This document shows positions 18,927-29,341 of a DNA stretch of 30,975 bases, one piece after another. The DNA is from Aureobasidium sp. EXF-3400. Lineage: Eukaryota > Ascomycota > Dothideomycetes > Dothideales > Saccotheciaceae. The position numbers and the translations under genes were made by a program. The stretch covers positions 1-30,975 of the forward strand of contig SWBL01000461.1 of NCBI GenBank assembly GCA_024195585.1, given 5' to 3'. Position 1 is the first letter of the stretch, and the number at the start of each line of letters is the position of its first letter. Under the pieces are notes generated by a model, which was given only the letters and a program-made list of their open reading frames with translations, had not been told where the DNA came from and did no database searches.

Positions 18927-20579
18927 TTAGATGGCTGGAGAATCCCAAGCTTCACGGCGAATCTTCATAAGATTCGACTGCTTATGCGGGAAACTGATCT
19001 CGCGCTCCTTGAAAAAGCCGGCTTCTTCGCAGTACTGCTTCAATCTGTGTCGAATATCGTCAGTCATGGCTCTTCGAAACACATACACATTCATCATCAC
19101 TCACTTCGCGTTGTCGACTCTTGGTTCCAACATGACCGTCTCGGTTCTGGAATCGGCAAGGAAACAGTAATGAACCAATGCGCTCAACCAAACCTTAACA
19201 CGATGTGGGCCTCTGAACCTTTGCTCGCCGACCAAGAGGTGTACTCCACGATCATAGTCCGCCACCTGATATCCCAGGTAAGAACCCAGTCTGTCCTCCT
19301 TGACCCAGTAGATCTCGAAATACCCAAAAGGCTTTCCGTCGAAGGATCCAATGACTGGTATGGTGTGCTTGTTGGTCAGTCCGCCTTTCAAAAATTCTTC
19401 TTGGTGCGACAAGGGACCTTGCTCGCCCCATGAGTGTGCAACCCGCTCATCGTTCATCCATCTATGGAGGAGTTCAGCATCGCTCATCTCGTGGTCCGTA
19501 GTGCCAATGGTTGGAACGTGCGAGTCGCTGGCACTTGCGGAAGCGCGAAGCGGAGAAGCTCCAGGAGTTGGGTCTGACACCGGACCAATGTGTTGCACTG
19601 GACGCTTGGACAAAGACGCAACGCGGAAGGAGAGATATTCACCAAGACTAGGAATATATCTTGTATAGAAAGTTTCACCTTGTCGAGGAGGCTTGGGACG
19701 CAGGGGATGACGGACGTTGTCAGTGAAGATGTACTGCGCTGGAGCAGGTGGGTAGAATGTGGGCAGATGCGAGGACGATTTGAATTGACCAGGAGGCGTC
19801 CACAGCCCGTGGTTTCCACCAGTAGGAATCACAGGGCCAGCATTGTCGACGATCGAGTCAGGTCTGCTGCTGGAGATACCGAGCGCGGGCGAGTCTGGTC
19901 TTGAATCGACGTGAGTGTGGGACACCAAGGCAGAGTTGACCTGAGGATTACTGGTGAAGAGATATATGCGAGGATCAAGCTGCCAGAAGTGACGACGAGA
20001 CACAAACATAGCAGACCATCCCTCAGAAGCATTAGGATCTAAGGAGATTCCAACAGCGGAATCCTCGGTTGCGATCAGACCCATACGCTCCAACTTCTGC
20101 ATCAATTGCTTTCCTCTGAAGACACCTTCGCGGTTGATGTTGATGCGCCATTCACCTCTGGGTCTTCCGGCTTCAACCGTTCCTTGAGATGTAGAGTTGG
20201 TGACCTTCTGATCAGGCTCAGATTGGTGGAAGTACCAGTATAGAGTGGCCCATAGCATCATGGCAATTTGGCGGGTAGGCGAGGAGGCAGGAAAGTGTGA
20301 AGGAGTGTGCTCATTAGGCGGATTGGAAATGCTGGAGATGAACAGGTGATCACCTTGGAGGGTAGGTCTCTTGTAACTGTGGACACGATGTCTAGGAGTA
20401 TCATCGTCACTGGGAGTGATAGGACCATCACTGTCTTCGCTCTCGATGGTGATAGTCCAACCAGGAGGGAAGATGTTGTGATGGGAGTGAGCATCGACGG
20501 ATTTGAAGGAAAGTCCGCCAAAAACAGGCGTGACGGACAAGTTGTGCCCATTGGGCAGATGCACGATGGAAGGTGCCAT
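18927..20579 (-). CDS. Siderophore N5-hydroxyornithine acyltransferase, SidL/SidF type
   Basis: Two exons, 20579-19105 and 19044-18927, give 530 residues; the intron is GTGAGT...GACACAG. These cytosolic or peroxisomal GNAT-like enzymes transfer an acyl group (acetyl in SidL for intracellular ferricrocin, anhydromevalonyl in SidF) to N5-hydroxyornithine. Seen: N-terminal MAPSIVHLPNGHNLSVTPVFGG, SPTRQIAMMLWATLYWYFHQ, GEWRININREGVFRGKQL, a disordered linker, LWTPPGQFKSSSHLPTFYPPAP and PKPPRQGETFYTRYIPS. The C-terminal IucB/MbtK-like acyltransferase domain (about 380-530) contains GYFEIYWVKED, GVHLLVGEQRFRG and TVMLEPRVDN. The small second exon finishes the domain with LKQYCEEAGFFKEREISFPH. No peroxisomal PTS1 is visible (C-terminus DSPAI). 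The acyltransferase family is near certain; SidL is slightly preferred over SidF because the gene stands outside a siderophore cluster. Confidence 0.88.
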
Positions 20580-20871
20580 GTTCGAGTCGTGTTGGTGCGT
20601 GGAGAGCAAATGGTCCGCACGCAGTCGGATTTGATGTTGCTGACCAATGAGCACAGAACGGCTTTGACTCGTGTTGGGAACAGAAGATAAGAGGATCCCT
20701 GTCTTCTGTCGATAGGATTTTGATTTTCGCTGCAGCAAGTTTGATCTTAAACTAGATGACGCAGAAGCGACTGAATCAATCTCTTATAGCTCTTGTTTGA
20801 CATGAATCTGTCAGGCGATTGAGGAAAGAGTCGGGTGCTTCTGCATACCGAGAGCAGGCGCGACTCGTGCT

Positions 20872-20927
20872 CCCGAGTCATCGAGAGAAGAGCTCGGGCC
20901 GGTTCTTGAAAGACGCATTGACTCGGG
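20872..20927. repeat. Inverted pair CCCGAGTCA ... TGACTCGGG
   Basis: CCCGAGTCA at 20872-20880 and its exact reverse complement at 20919-20927, 38 bases apart. Each holds TGACTC, the core of the Gcn4/CpcA site, but with G instead of the final A. Confidence 0.6.
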
Positions 20928-21260
20928 TGTGGCTTGACTGAACAGCGGGTGCTTCGGCCCAATAAGAGACTCTTCCTCAACTCCGATGGCAGGTTTCCTG
21001 GCAGACAGGCAGACCGTTTGTATTCTCGTTGCGGTACCCAGCAACGGTCTTACGCGTGCCGTCGCCGTGATCCTTATGAAGTCGAGCAGGACAGACTGGA
21101 CAGTAGTGACGTGAAGAAAGGGTGATCGTAAAGTCAATTGCAGCAACTCGTTTGGCAATTTGCAGTGCGGTGATACGGGAGTTTTGAAACAGAGGCCCGC
21201 GGTCTTTCAAAAGCTTGTGTGTTTGATTCCATCATCTTTTATCGCTACCACTCAGACATC

Positions 21261-21296
21261 ATGTCTGACCGGAGAACAGCGACTCTGCCCAGATAG
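21261..21296 (+). other. Upstream open reading frame (11 codons) before the large gene
   Basis: ATG at 21261 reads eleven codons (MSDRRTATLPR) and stops with TAG at 21294-21296, 85 bases before the chosen main start at 21382. The context ACATCATGT is acceptable. It overlaps a different frame of the same upstream open stretch and has no splice donor at its end, so a coding first exon is unlikely. Translation is unproven. Confidence 0.35.
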
Positions 21297-21381
21297 AAAG
21301 CTTTCTCTCGCGACCGAGTCCTGCGCAGCAGAAGCACCAAGCACCGCAGAAAAGATACTCGACACCGGCCATCACTCGAGA

Positions 21382-24300
21382 ATGGGCTCTTATTTTGGCC
21401 GTAACCACTTGCCCAAGCCGTCCCACGAACGCGCGCAATCCTACACGCACACCTACGTCTCATCGTCGCCCGTCTCGCATGCAGCGCCCGTCCTGCCACC
21501 CATACCGAGCATCGCTGATATTGCCGACGATGCGCAATCCACAGGGCTAGGCCTCGATGCCGCCTTCACCTTCCACCCGAGTCCGCAGCAATCCGCACCC
21601 TCTTCATCTCCGAACCTCTCAACACCTTCACCGCTCCGTGATGCCGCTGTCGCTGCCACTCCTGCTGTGCGGCCACGGAGCTTGCAAAACGGGAGGGCTG
21701 TGACGAGTCCTGTAGGCGCTTTACCCAGCTTCCAGCAAACAAACATGTCACCCTCCTCTCCTCTGGCCGCTCTCTCGGTACCCTACTCGTCGACCACAGC
21801 CCAGGCGAAACCTCGTGCAGGGAACCGCCCACTCCCGGCCGAGTCCACAATCAATGGCGTCCCCCAGCATGCAAAGGCCTCCAAGCAAAGACCAGAGCTA
21901 CACTCGAACAAGTCGTCCAAAGGCAAGTTCAATCTGCTCAACCCTGTGAATCTACTTATGAGGAGACGGTCCGCACAAGCTGTCGAGACTCTGGAAAAGA
22001 CTACATCCAAGAACTTGGCCATACCACCTATGGATCTCCCAGATGATTATGACCCCCGAATCAGAGGCAAAGTTGTACACGACTTCAGCGCTCCAAGAAC
22101 TCGGCGCACGCCGTCCTACGATCCGAGTCTGGCAGAAGCTTCACCAAAACCTTCGACTGCCAACGACTCGATCAAATCGCAGCAGGACTCGGTTGAGCGT
22201 GATCCAAAGAGGCAGTCGGTTCAGCATGCCCCTGTTTTCATTGAACATATTGATAGTGAACCGGATCAGAACCGTGTTCATGCCGAAACTTTGGCCAACA
22301 ACGATTTCCTCGCACGGAACTCATGGCACCAGAGTGGAGAGTCACTCAATATGCCTCCGTTCGGTCGCCGGAGTCAGCTTTTTGACGATCAGTCCAATTC
22401 CGAGCCTGCTTCTGATTCTCCACATTCTGCCATGAGTGCCATGAGCGGCCCTGGATGGCAATATCACGAACCCGAGCGTGTCTATTCTCCAGTGTCGCCC
22501 GAGCCCACTCCTGAAATCGTGATCGAGCAACCCGTGTTCAGCGCTGAAAGGAACGAGCAAGATTCGGCTCCTGAACAAGAGCCTCAATATTCACCTAGTC
22601 TTTTACCGAATCCCAACTCTACGCTGCCTAGGCACATGGCCAGTACGGCTTCACGCTTCAGCTTCCAGATAGCCAACGACTCAATAGCGGAAGAGAAATT
22701 GCTAGAGGAGAGGCACAAACTTCGCCAGTCGAATATCGCTCAGCCACCACCAACTTTTGAGGACGACGAATACGAAGACGAGGAAGAGGATGACTTCGAT
22801 GAGGATGCCATGTACGACCACGATGAGATGGAGGATGCTCCCGCCAACGGTCTTTACGAACATCTCAACTCCGGTTTGCCCGAACGCCTCTCTGCCATGA
22901 CATTGAACGCAGGTCAGGGCCCTCTGCCCGTGGATTCTTCGAGCGCCTTGTACTCCAATCCCGTACCTCAAACAGTGCAACCAGCATTTCAAAACCCTTT
23001 GCGCTCGAATCCGCCTCCGGGTCCCTCGGCTGAGTCCTCTTTCGCTGGATCTCAACAGCAACCAGTCAGGCCGTCTTCAGCCAACTCTTTCTATTTCGAT
23101 GATGGTATGATTGATCAACTCGACGATGTACATGAGGAAGAAGAACACGAAGAAGCGGAGGAGAACAATGATGAGACGTTTGATGAAGACAAATTCGACG
23201 ATCCTTCATATCTCAAAAGACCCAACCAGCCAGCTCATCTCCACCAGATGCCCACGACTTCCTCTATATATCCCCCTCCAGACGCACCCGTCCACGACGT
23301 CAACGGCTATCCTTTCCTCATCCAGAATCCCGGGACTGGCCATTTCTCTGCTGGTTCGCCATTTTCTGAAGGCTCCTCTCAACCGAGCGAGCACCATCGA
23401 GAGGCTCAGGAGGAAGCTGCACGACACGATTCACAGCAAGGCCAGTCCGACTGTCAGAACCTCTCTGCATACCACAGTGCTTTGGCGGAAGCTGCGCACC
23501 GCGCAGCTGCAGATGGTAAATTCACAAGACAAAACAGCATAGCGGCTTCTGATTCGGTCTATTCCGAGGACTACGAGCAAGGTGAAGACAACCACTCGCA
23601 GCCGCAACAATACCCACAGTCGCAGATGTCCATGCCTCCGCCTATGCAGATGCAGATGCAGATTCCACCTTATTTGCAGATGCAGATGCCACAACTATCG
23701 CCATACCAAATGCAAATGCAAATGGAAATGCAGATGCAGATGCAGCCTCAGATGCGTCAGAGTTACATGTCCGGAACCACTCATGCGTCTCGTGGTTCTT
23801 ACTCGGCGTTCGATTTCGGATTCAGCGATGGTGCAACCATAGATGACACTTTTTCATCTCCCGAGTTTCCTACCGACGACTTCGCTTTTGATGATTCAGA
23901 TTTGATATCAGCTGCAAACTCGGAAGCCCTTGCGAACGACGACGAAGGCTTCTACAGTCAGGAGTTTGGCTTTTACGCTAGAGCACGTCCAGGTGGTGAT
24001 GCTGACACAGTCGAGGCCACCAACGGCGGCTACTTTGGCGCGCCCGGCATCGAAATAGTGCGGCAGAAAAGCGTGAAGGAGCCAAATCTGACTCCCATCA
24101 CCGAACGAAGCGAATTCAGTACGCGTAACTCGTATATTGGACCGTTCAGCCCTCTTGCCGCTGCTCTTCCATCCCCTGGATTCCCGCCCTCTCACATGGC
24201 AGCAGCTCGTATGAGCCCTCTTGCTTGGCAGCATCTGCAAGAAGACGAGATGACACTAGCAGATCTCCGAAGACTCAAGCAGGGTGCTTTCGGTAGCAGC

Positions 24301-24867
24301 AGCAACAGTGTTAATTCTTTGTCCTCCTCTTTCGGCGTACCAGCTCCTTACAGCCCCACCATGGCGGCACAGAATATGCCCGGTGGCTACTTCATACCCC
24401 GTGCTACTGGCGGTGTTCCCATGGCCTGGCAGCGTAGCAGCGACAGCAACTCGAACTACAACCCCTCTAATCATTCCTCAAGTCCTGTCCCCACGTCGCC
24501 CGTTCACACATCAATGCCAAACGGCATTACCAGCAATCAAACGCTCAATTCGCCTCTACAGCCTCCGCATGCATCCTTCATGTCAGACAACCTCTCGACT
24601 CCTAAGAAGAGCTCATCTGGTCTACACGAGATGCCAGGGACGCCAGTGACAGCCAAAAAGGCTGCGGTAAAGGACACAGCTGCAGCTCCTGAACGACAAT
24701 CGTACCAAACACATTCACGATCTGGAAGCGGTGCAGACAACATCACTTATGTCCGTGAAGAGGATTCTACGGGCGGCAAGCGCTGGATCCTCGAGAGGCG
24801 TCGCACAAGCGAGGCTGGCCTACTGGAGCTGATCGGTAGAGAGGTCGTGGAAGGTGGCCGCATTTGA
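21382..24867 (+). CDS. Large, mostly disordered conserved fungal protein of unknown function (1161 aa)
   Basis: The frame has no intron. Homology is not recognised by name. The start at 21382 (MGSYFGRNHLPKPS) is preferred; an ATG at 21160 in frame would add 74 residues unlike the rest. Most of the chain is Ser/Pro/Gln-rich. Two segments look structured or conserved: residues about 183-243 (KFNLLNPVNLLMRRRSAQ, then DDYDPRIRGKVVHDFS, APRTRR) and the extreme C-terminus (TYVREEDSTGGKRWILERRR, then TSEAGLLELIGREVVEGG). Both blocks resemble conserved parts of proteins I have seen in other filamentous fungi, without assigned function. Acidic clusters lie near 460-487 and 583-606, and a Met-Gln repeat at about 755-792. 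No transmembrane segment or signal peptide. Likely a scaffold or signalling-linked protein, but this is inference from composition. Confidence 0.8.
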   Translation: MGSYFGRNHLPKPSHERAQSYTHTYVSSSPVSHAAPVLPPIPSIADIADDAQSTGLGLDAAFTFHPSPQQSAPSSSPNLSTPSPLRDAAVAATPAVRPRSLQNGRAVTSPVGALPSFQQTNMSPSSPLAALSVPYSSTTAQAKPRAGNRPLPAESTINGVPQHAKASKQRPELHSNKSSKGKFNLLNPVNLLMRRRSAQAVETLEKTTSKNLAIPPMDLPDDYDPRIRGKVVHDFSAPRTRRTPSYDPSLAEASPKPSTANDSIKSQQDSVERDPKRQSVQHAPVFIEHIDSEPDQNRVHAETLANNDFLARNSWHQSGESLNMPPFGRRSQLFDDQSNSEPASDSPHSAMSAMSGPGWQYHEPERVYSPVSPEPTPEIVIEQPVFSAERNEQDSAPEQEPQYSPSLLPNPNSTLPRHMASTASRFSFQIANDSIAEEKLLEERHKLRQSNIAQPPPTFEDDEYEDEEEDDFDEDAMYDHDEMEDAPANGLYEHLNSGLPERLSAMTLNAGQGPLPVDSSSALYSNPVPQTVQPAFQNPLRSNPPPGPSAESSFAGSQQQPVRPSSANSFYFDDGMIDQLDDVHEEEEHEEAEENNDETFDEDKFDDPSYLKRPNQPAHLHQMPTTSSIYPPPDAPVHDVNGYPFLIQNPGTGHFSAGSPFSEGSSQPSEHHREAQEEAARHDSQQGQSDCQNLSAYHSALAEAAHRAAADGKFTRQNSIAASDSVYSEDYEQGEDNHSQPQQYPQSQMSMPPPMQMQMQIPPYLQMQMPQLSPYQMQMQMEMQMQMQPQMRQSYMSGTTHASRGSYSAFDFGFSDGATIDDTFSSPEFPTDDFAFDDSDLISAANSEALANDDEGFYSQEFGFYARARPGGDADTVEATNGGYFGAPGIEIVRQKSVKEPNLTPITERSEFSTRNSYIGPFSPLAAALPSPGFPPSHMAAARMSPLAWQHLQEDEMTLADLRRLKQGAFGSSSNSVNSLSSSFGVPAPYSPTMAAQNMPGGYFIPRATGGVPMAWQRSSDSNSNYNPSNHSSSPVPTSPVHTSMPNGITSNQTLNSPLQPPHASFMSDNLSTPKKSSSGLHEMPGTPVTAKKAAVKDTAAAPERQSYQTHSRSGSGADNITYVREEDSTGGKRWILERRRTSEAGLLELIGREVVEGGRI
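23644..23755 (+). repeat. Coding hexanucleotide repeat (ATGCAG/ATGCAA), Met-Gln tract
   Basis: Repeated ATGCAG and ATGCAA units encode alternating Met-Gln dipeptides (MQMQMQ), interrupted by short Pro/Leu segments and one ATGGAA unit. It lies in frame inside the large gene. Such perfect hexamer units can vary in number without breaking the frame. Confidence 0.85.
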
Positions 24868-25650
24868 TCTCTCCCAAATTTATAATGTCTTCATTTTTCT
24901 TACCACGTCGATGGGACATGGTTCACTGATCTGTTTTCTGGGTGTTTATACCATCATACTGCGTTCTAGCGATAACGTTTAATATCTTTCGAGTCGTTTC
25001 AAATACCCCAAGTTTCACGTAGCATACACATAGTTTTCAGAGCAATCACAATATTGTTTGCAGGCACTCAAGACACGATTTCTAGAAGGCGATGGCAGAG
25101 TCTCACAAAATGAGGTGCTCTGAACGCCAAGGAGTCACCACACCATCCCCACTCGTGTCACCTCGGTCGCTCTTCTCCCCTTCGGACACAACATCTTTTT
25201 GTAGTTCAGGAGCAAGATTGTCTCCTGATATCGTCGCTCAAGTGACAGTAGCGTTTCAGGACGTCTAGAATAAGCTATCCACCCAGCGTGGCGTCTCCAA
25301 GACTTCTCTAAGCGCCCATTCTGGGCACTTTCTAGCCCCGATGCAGGTGTCACGACCATCTGCGAATCTCGGATTAGAATAGCAACCGTAAGCGCTCAGC
25401 GTTTACATGTATGCAAGTGACCAATCAAGGACGATCTTCAAAACAACGGCTTGCTATACGTCGCGTAGGCATGCAGACAAGCATTAATTCGGTCACTAAT
25501 GGAGTTCTCAGGGCGGTTGTGGCTTGTCTGAATCACGAACTTCTTATGAACCACTGGCTGTCGCATGTTGTGATCTTCTCTCCTTTCTTGCGGCTTCACG
25601 ACCGACTCGACGTTCATATCCTCCAACGGTATGCACTAGAACATTGATAT
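24868..25650. other. Intergenic between the two large plus-strand genes
   Basis: 783 bp with the terminator region of the first gene and the promoter of the second. The open frames at 25135-25359 (minus), 25411-25647 (plus) and 25438-25751 (several) have no domain, sit in overlapping frames and are not supported. No RNA gene seen. Confidence 0.5.
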
Positions 25651-28600
25651 ATGATGAGCGAACAGTATGGTGTATATCCACCTTCTGGACAGTTTCGTCC
25701 AGCTCTACAACACCATGCTTCCAACGGATCACAGAATTCACCTCGAGATAATGTATCGTCTTTGAGCACTCCTCTTAGTCCCATGTTCGGTCCCTCTGGA
25801 AGTGGACATTCGACTCACGGCAACTCAGCCATGACATCTAGACCATACAACCCTCAACAGTGGGGCCAGAGCAATGTTGTTGGTGGATCACACATGGCTT
25901 TCTCTCCTACTCAACGATTTGCTCGAGACACATCGGGCATGGAGGGTGAGTAGATTTCCTATACTGTACAGAACACGACCATGGTCTTGGCTACCACGAG
26001 GTCTTGCATGCATGTTTAGTAACCAGGCTATAGCATCGATGCCATCTCCACCACCACCATATACACCACCGCCTGATAATGTTTCTCGCTCCGTGCGATC
26101 AGTAGCTATGGCAGGATTCGTTTCTTCGCCTCTGTCAGTAGAACCATCGTCTGCTGGTACAACAAGCCATCATTCGACCCCACCGAGTGGACCCTCGGCA
26201 CACTTCCCACCCCCTCCAACCACTTATTCCCGTGATCGATCAAGCTCGGGAGTAGACAAAGACCCTCAACGTTCCAGGTTTAGTATCTCTGGACTTGCTG
26301 CTCGTGTTAAGCGTTCAGACAGTTCTGAGCAGATATCTACACTGAACTCTTTGCATGCTCAAGTGCCTATCATATCCGCAGGTTCCAGTTCGCGACCTCC
26401 TGCCTCCCGTCGTGCAGCTTCTACAGGTGCCATCTTGACACACACCCCTCAGCAGACCTTGACCGGCAGAAACTCGCCAGAATCGGCCCATTGGGAGCCT
26501 GGTATGCCACTCCCACCGCCTCCACCAGGGCCACCTCCAGAGAACAGGTCTCAGAGTCTCAACCGATATGCAAGACGAGCTCCAGGAGCACGGTCTTCTA
26601 CTACTTCATCAAGCGTACTTCCGCCTCCACCCCCTCCTCCGGTCAGGAGAAGACATGAGAACACTCTTGGTGAAATCCCTCCTACTCCTTCCGACTGGAA
26701 CCCTGACATGGACAACGACCCCAGCTTTATGGAACTACGCGTAGATACTGGACGCCAGGCTGTAGGAAGAAGTAGTAGGAGTCAGCTTCCAGCAAGCAGA
26801 GAAGCCATAACAGACAGCATACGTGAACGAAGGTCGCGGAGTCGAGCACAGCGAGAAGGTAACGAAACTGCCTGTGAGGATCAACAAAATCAAGGAGCTA
26901 TGGACGAGAACACGTCGAAGTTTACAAGACCCACCAATCTCACTCTTGCTACTACTGATGGTTTGCTACGGAGAAGACGCACTGCGGCTGTTGAGTCATC
27001 CTCATCGCAGTCCAGCCCAGCTCAACCTTCATCGCCCGAATACGCCCGTCGGCAGGGACGCAACAACCTCACTATATTGACACCCCCTTACACACCTTCC
27101 GTCGCTGTTCCACACAAAGGGGTCCTGCATCAGTCTACCACTCCCAACGAGCGATCCGAAAAGCAGCCCGCTCATACGGACAACGCACAACTCTCAACAC
27201 TTGAGACACGTGCTGATTCTGCAGATGACCAGAAGGCTTCAAGCTCAAGTGAGCTCTCAAACTTTGCACAATCTAGCTTGGATCGATATCGAGTCTTTAT
27301 CGGTCAAGAACTTGCTGCTCAGGACGACCAGGAGAGGTTGGAACTTTTTGCGAGTTTCATGGTTCAAGAGTCAAGACTACGAAGAGGGCTCTACTCTGAG
27401 GCCTTCAATACCATGGCCGGACATATCATGGAGTTGACTCGTGATATGTGGAGACCATTGCCTGCTTCGACAGAGCCTAATGTCATCCAGCCTAAGAGTC
27501 GCAACGTGAGTCCGGAAAGTGCGAACATTGTGATTGATCTGGATGGCAGCTTCCATACATCTATCGCTTCTACTGCGGAGCTTACACCTGCTACCGATAC
27601 AGAATCTCTGGCTGATGAGAGCGAAGACGCTACAGACAGAAGACTTGTCAATCCATGGGGTGACAAGTTCAAGCCGTGTCTCTCGCCGATCCCTAGCATG
27701 GCTGTCAGCACCGTACCGGATGAAGAAAGTTCTAGGGGAAGATCGGCCAGTCGATGGTGGGAAGAGAGCGTGGATGGCTCATTTGGTAATGGAGGACGCA
27801 GACTCGAGAGAACCAGACAAGAGTCCAAGTACATGAGCCTGCATCCTCAGGAATTATTCATTGCTGCACAACCTTCACCCAACCAGAGTACGCCAACACC
27901 TGGTACCAGCAAGCAAACTTTCCAGTATGGACCTGATGAGTATCCTCAAGAGAAAGTTGGCTGGCACGAAGAGGATGGTCTGTACACTCCATCGAACCCA
28001 CCTTCGGCAACTTTGCTGTCGCCTCGCAACAAAGCACCTGTAGGTCGTCCACCTGGAAGATCAGCTTTGGACGTTACAAGACTCGTGACACTTCCGCCAC
28101 CATATCCACGCCACTATCCTGCTGTTAACAACAGTCATCCTGCATTGAGCACACTCAGAGCAAATCACCGTGCCGTAGCAGATCTTTCGAGCATACGCGA
28201 ACTCATTCAATCTCATGAATCAACCGAGATAAGCAGGCGACAACAATGGAGAGTCTCAGCTGGGGAACGTCTTCGTCACTTCCGTTCTCAAACACAAGCG
28301 TCCATCAATTCCGGAAAGATATCTTATAATGATGCCACTCAAGCTGAGCTCACGTATCGTCAGTCCGAGGCTGCGAACGTTCTGAGACAGGCCGAAACAC
28401 AGTGTCAAGACTTCCGGCAACGTATTCACGAACCTGTTTACAGGATGCTTGCTGAACATTCGCGAAGTTGTGATGATTACATTGATCAACTCACTAAGGC
28501 TTTGGATGCAGAAGCTGGATGCAACCAGAACCTGCTCGCACAGACGGAAGGAGACGAGAGGCCTGAGCTTGTCGAGCAACTTACACTTTTGAAATGGTTG

Positions 28601-29341
28601 TTCGAAAGCAGAGAGCACATCCACAAGGAACGATTTGACATTGATACTGCCCTTGTTGCAAGAGAGTCTGCGGCTGTTCTGACCAACTATCGACAGAATG
28701 CAAACGAAGCACAATTGCGTCAAGCTGAGCACCATCTCGAATCCGAACGTCAGAGACGACAGCTGCGATATGCACAAGAGACAGAAGCACGATTCGACCA
28801 TTTGCGCAAGACTGTGGAGCGACACATCTCAAGAGGAGTCGAGATCCAGTTGTCGGCATTCTGGGATATCGCACCAGGTCTGGTTGAAGTTGTGCACAAA
28901 GTGCCTGACAATCTTCACGGATTCGACATTGTAGTGCCTCCCAACGAGCTGGCGGAGAATATGTCCTATCACGAGTTCCCTCTGCAGTACATGTACACCA
29001 TCCTGATACACGCCAAGAAATCGGCATATCAGTTCATCGAGGCGCAGACGAACCTGCTCTGTCTTCTTCACGAGGTGCATACGGCAACAGAAGTGGCTAC
29101 TTTACGATTGCGAGAGATTGAGCGTAGTGCAGCTGGCGAGAGTGTGAGTAAAGTTCAGGCAGAGATGACTCTAATCAAGCAGCAAAAGGAACAAGAGTTG
29201 ACTGAAGATTTGCAAGGAAAAGTGCACGAGGTAGAGGGGCAGTGGAGAGAGGCTCTGGGAGCATCGATCGAGGAGTGTATTGAGAGAGTTAGGTTATGGT
29301 TGGAGCACACTGGTGGTTGGGAGGAGAGTTTGGAAGTCTAA
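25651..29341 (+). CDS. Large polyproline/coiled-coil protein of unknown function (1200 aa)
   Basis: Two exons, 25651-25945 and 26034-29341. The donor is GTGAGT; the acceptor at GCTATAG (26033) restores the frame as ...TSGMEG joined through a split codon to ASMPSPPPPYTPPP. Acceptors at 26019 and 26026 break the frame, and one at 26000 (CACGAG) is in frame but non-consensus. The N-terminal ~800 residues are disordered, with polyproline runs (about 257-305: PLPPPPPGPPP and VLPPPPPPPV) that could bind SH3, WW or profilin. Two helix-like blocks follow: SSELSNFAQSSLDRYRVFIGQEL to LTRDMW (about 505-570) and a long C-terminal helical part (about 813-1195) rich in Gln, Glu and Arg, likely coiled coil. 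I recognise no domain by name. A second ATG directly follows the first (25654). Confidence 0.78.

Larger units (their letters stand above)
20580..21381. promoter_or_regulatory. Divergent promoter region of the siderophore gene and the large plus-strand gene
   Basis: 802 bp. CCAAT boxes occur at 20644-20648 and 20959-20963 on the plus strand, and an AGATAAG GATA-type site near 20686. Iron-regulated siderophore genes are controlled by a GATA factor (SreA) and the CCAAT-binding complex with HapX, so these are plausible but not specific: the full SreA site ATCWGATAA was not found. A 9-bp inverted pair and a 10-bp direct repeat are described in the findings. Confidence 0.4.

Noticed and set aside
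25135..25751. Short frames between the large genes
   Set aside because: No domain, no consistent start or splice signals.
28256..28825. 189-codon minus-strand frame in the coiled-coil gene
   Set aside because: Antisense to a helical coding region; the leucine/serine-rich content is expected from that.
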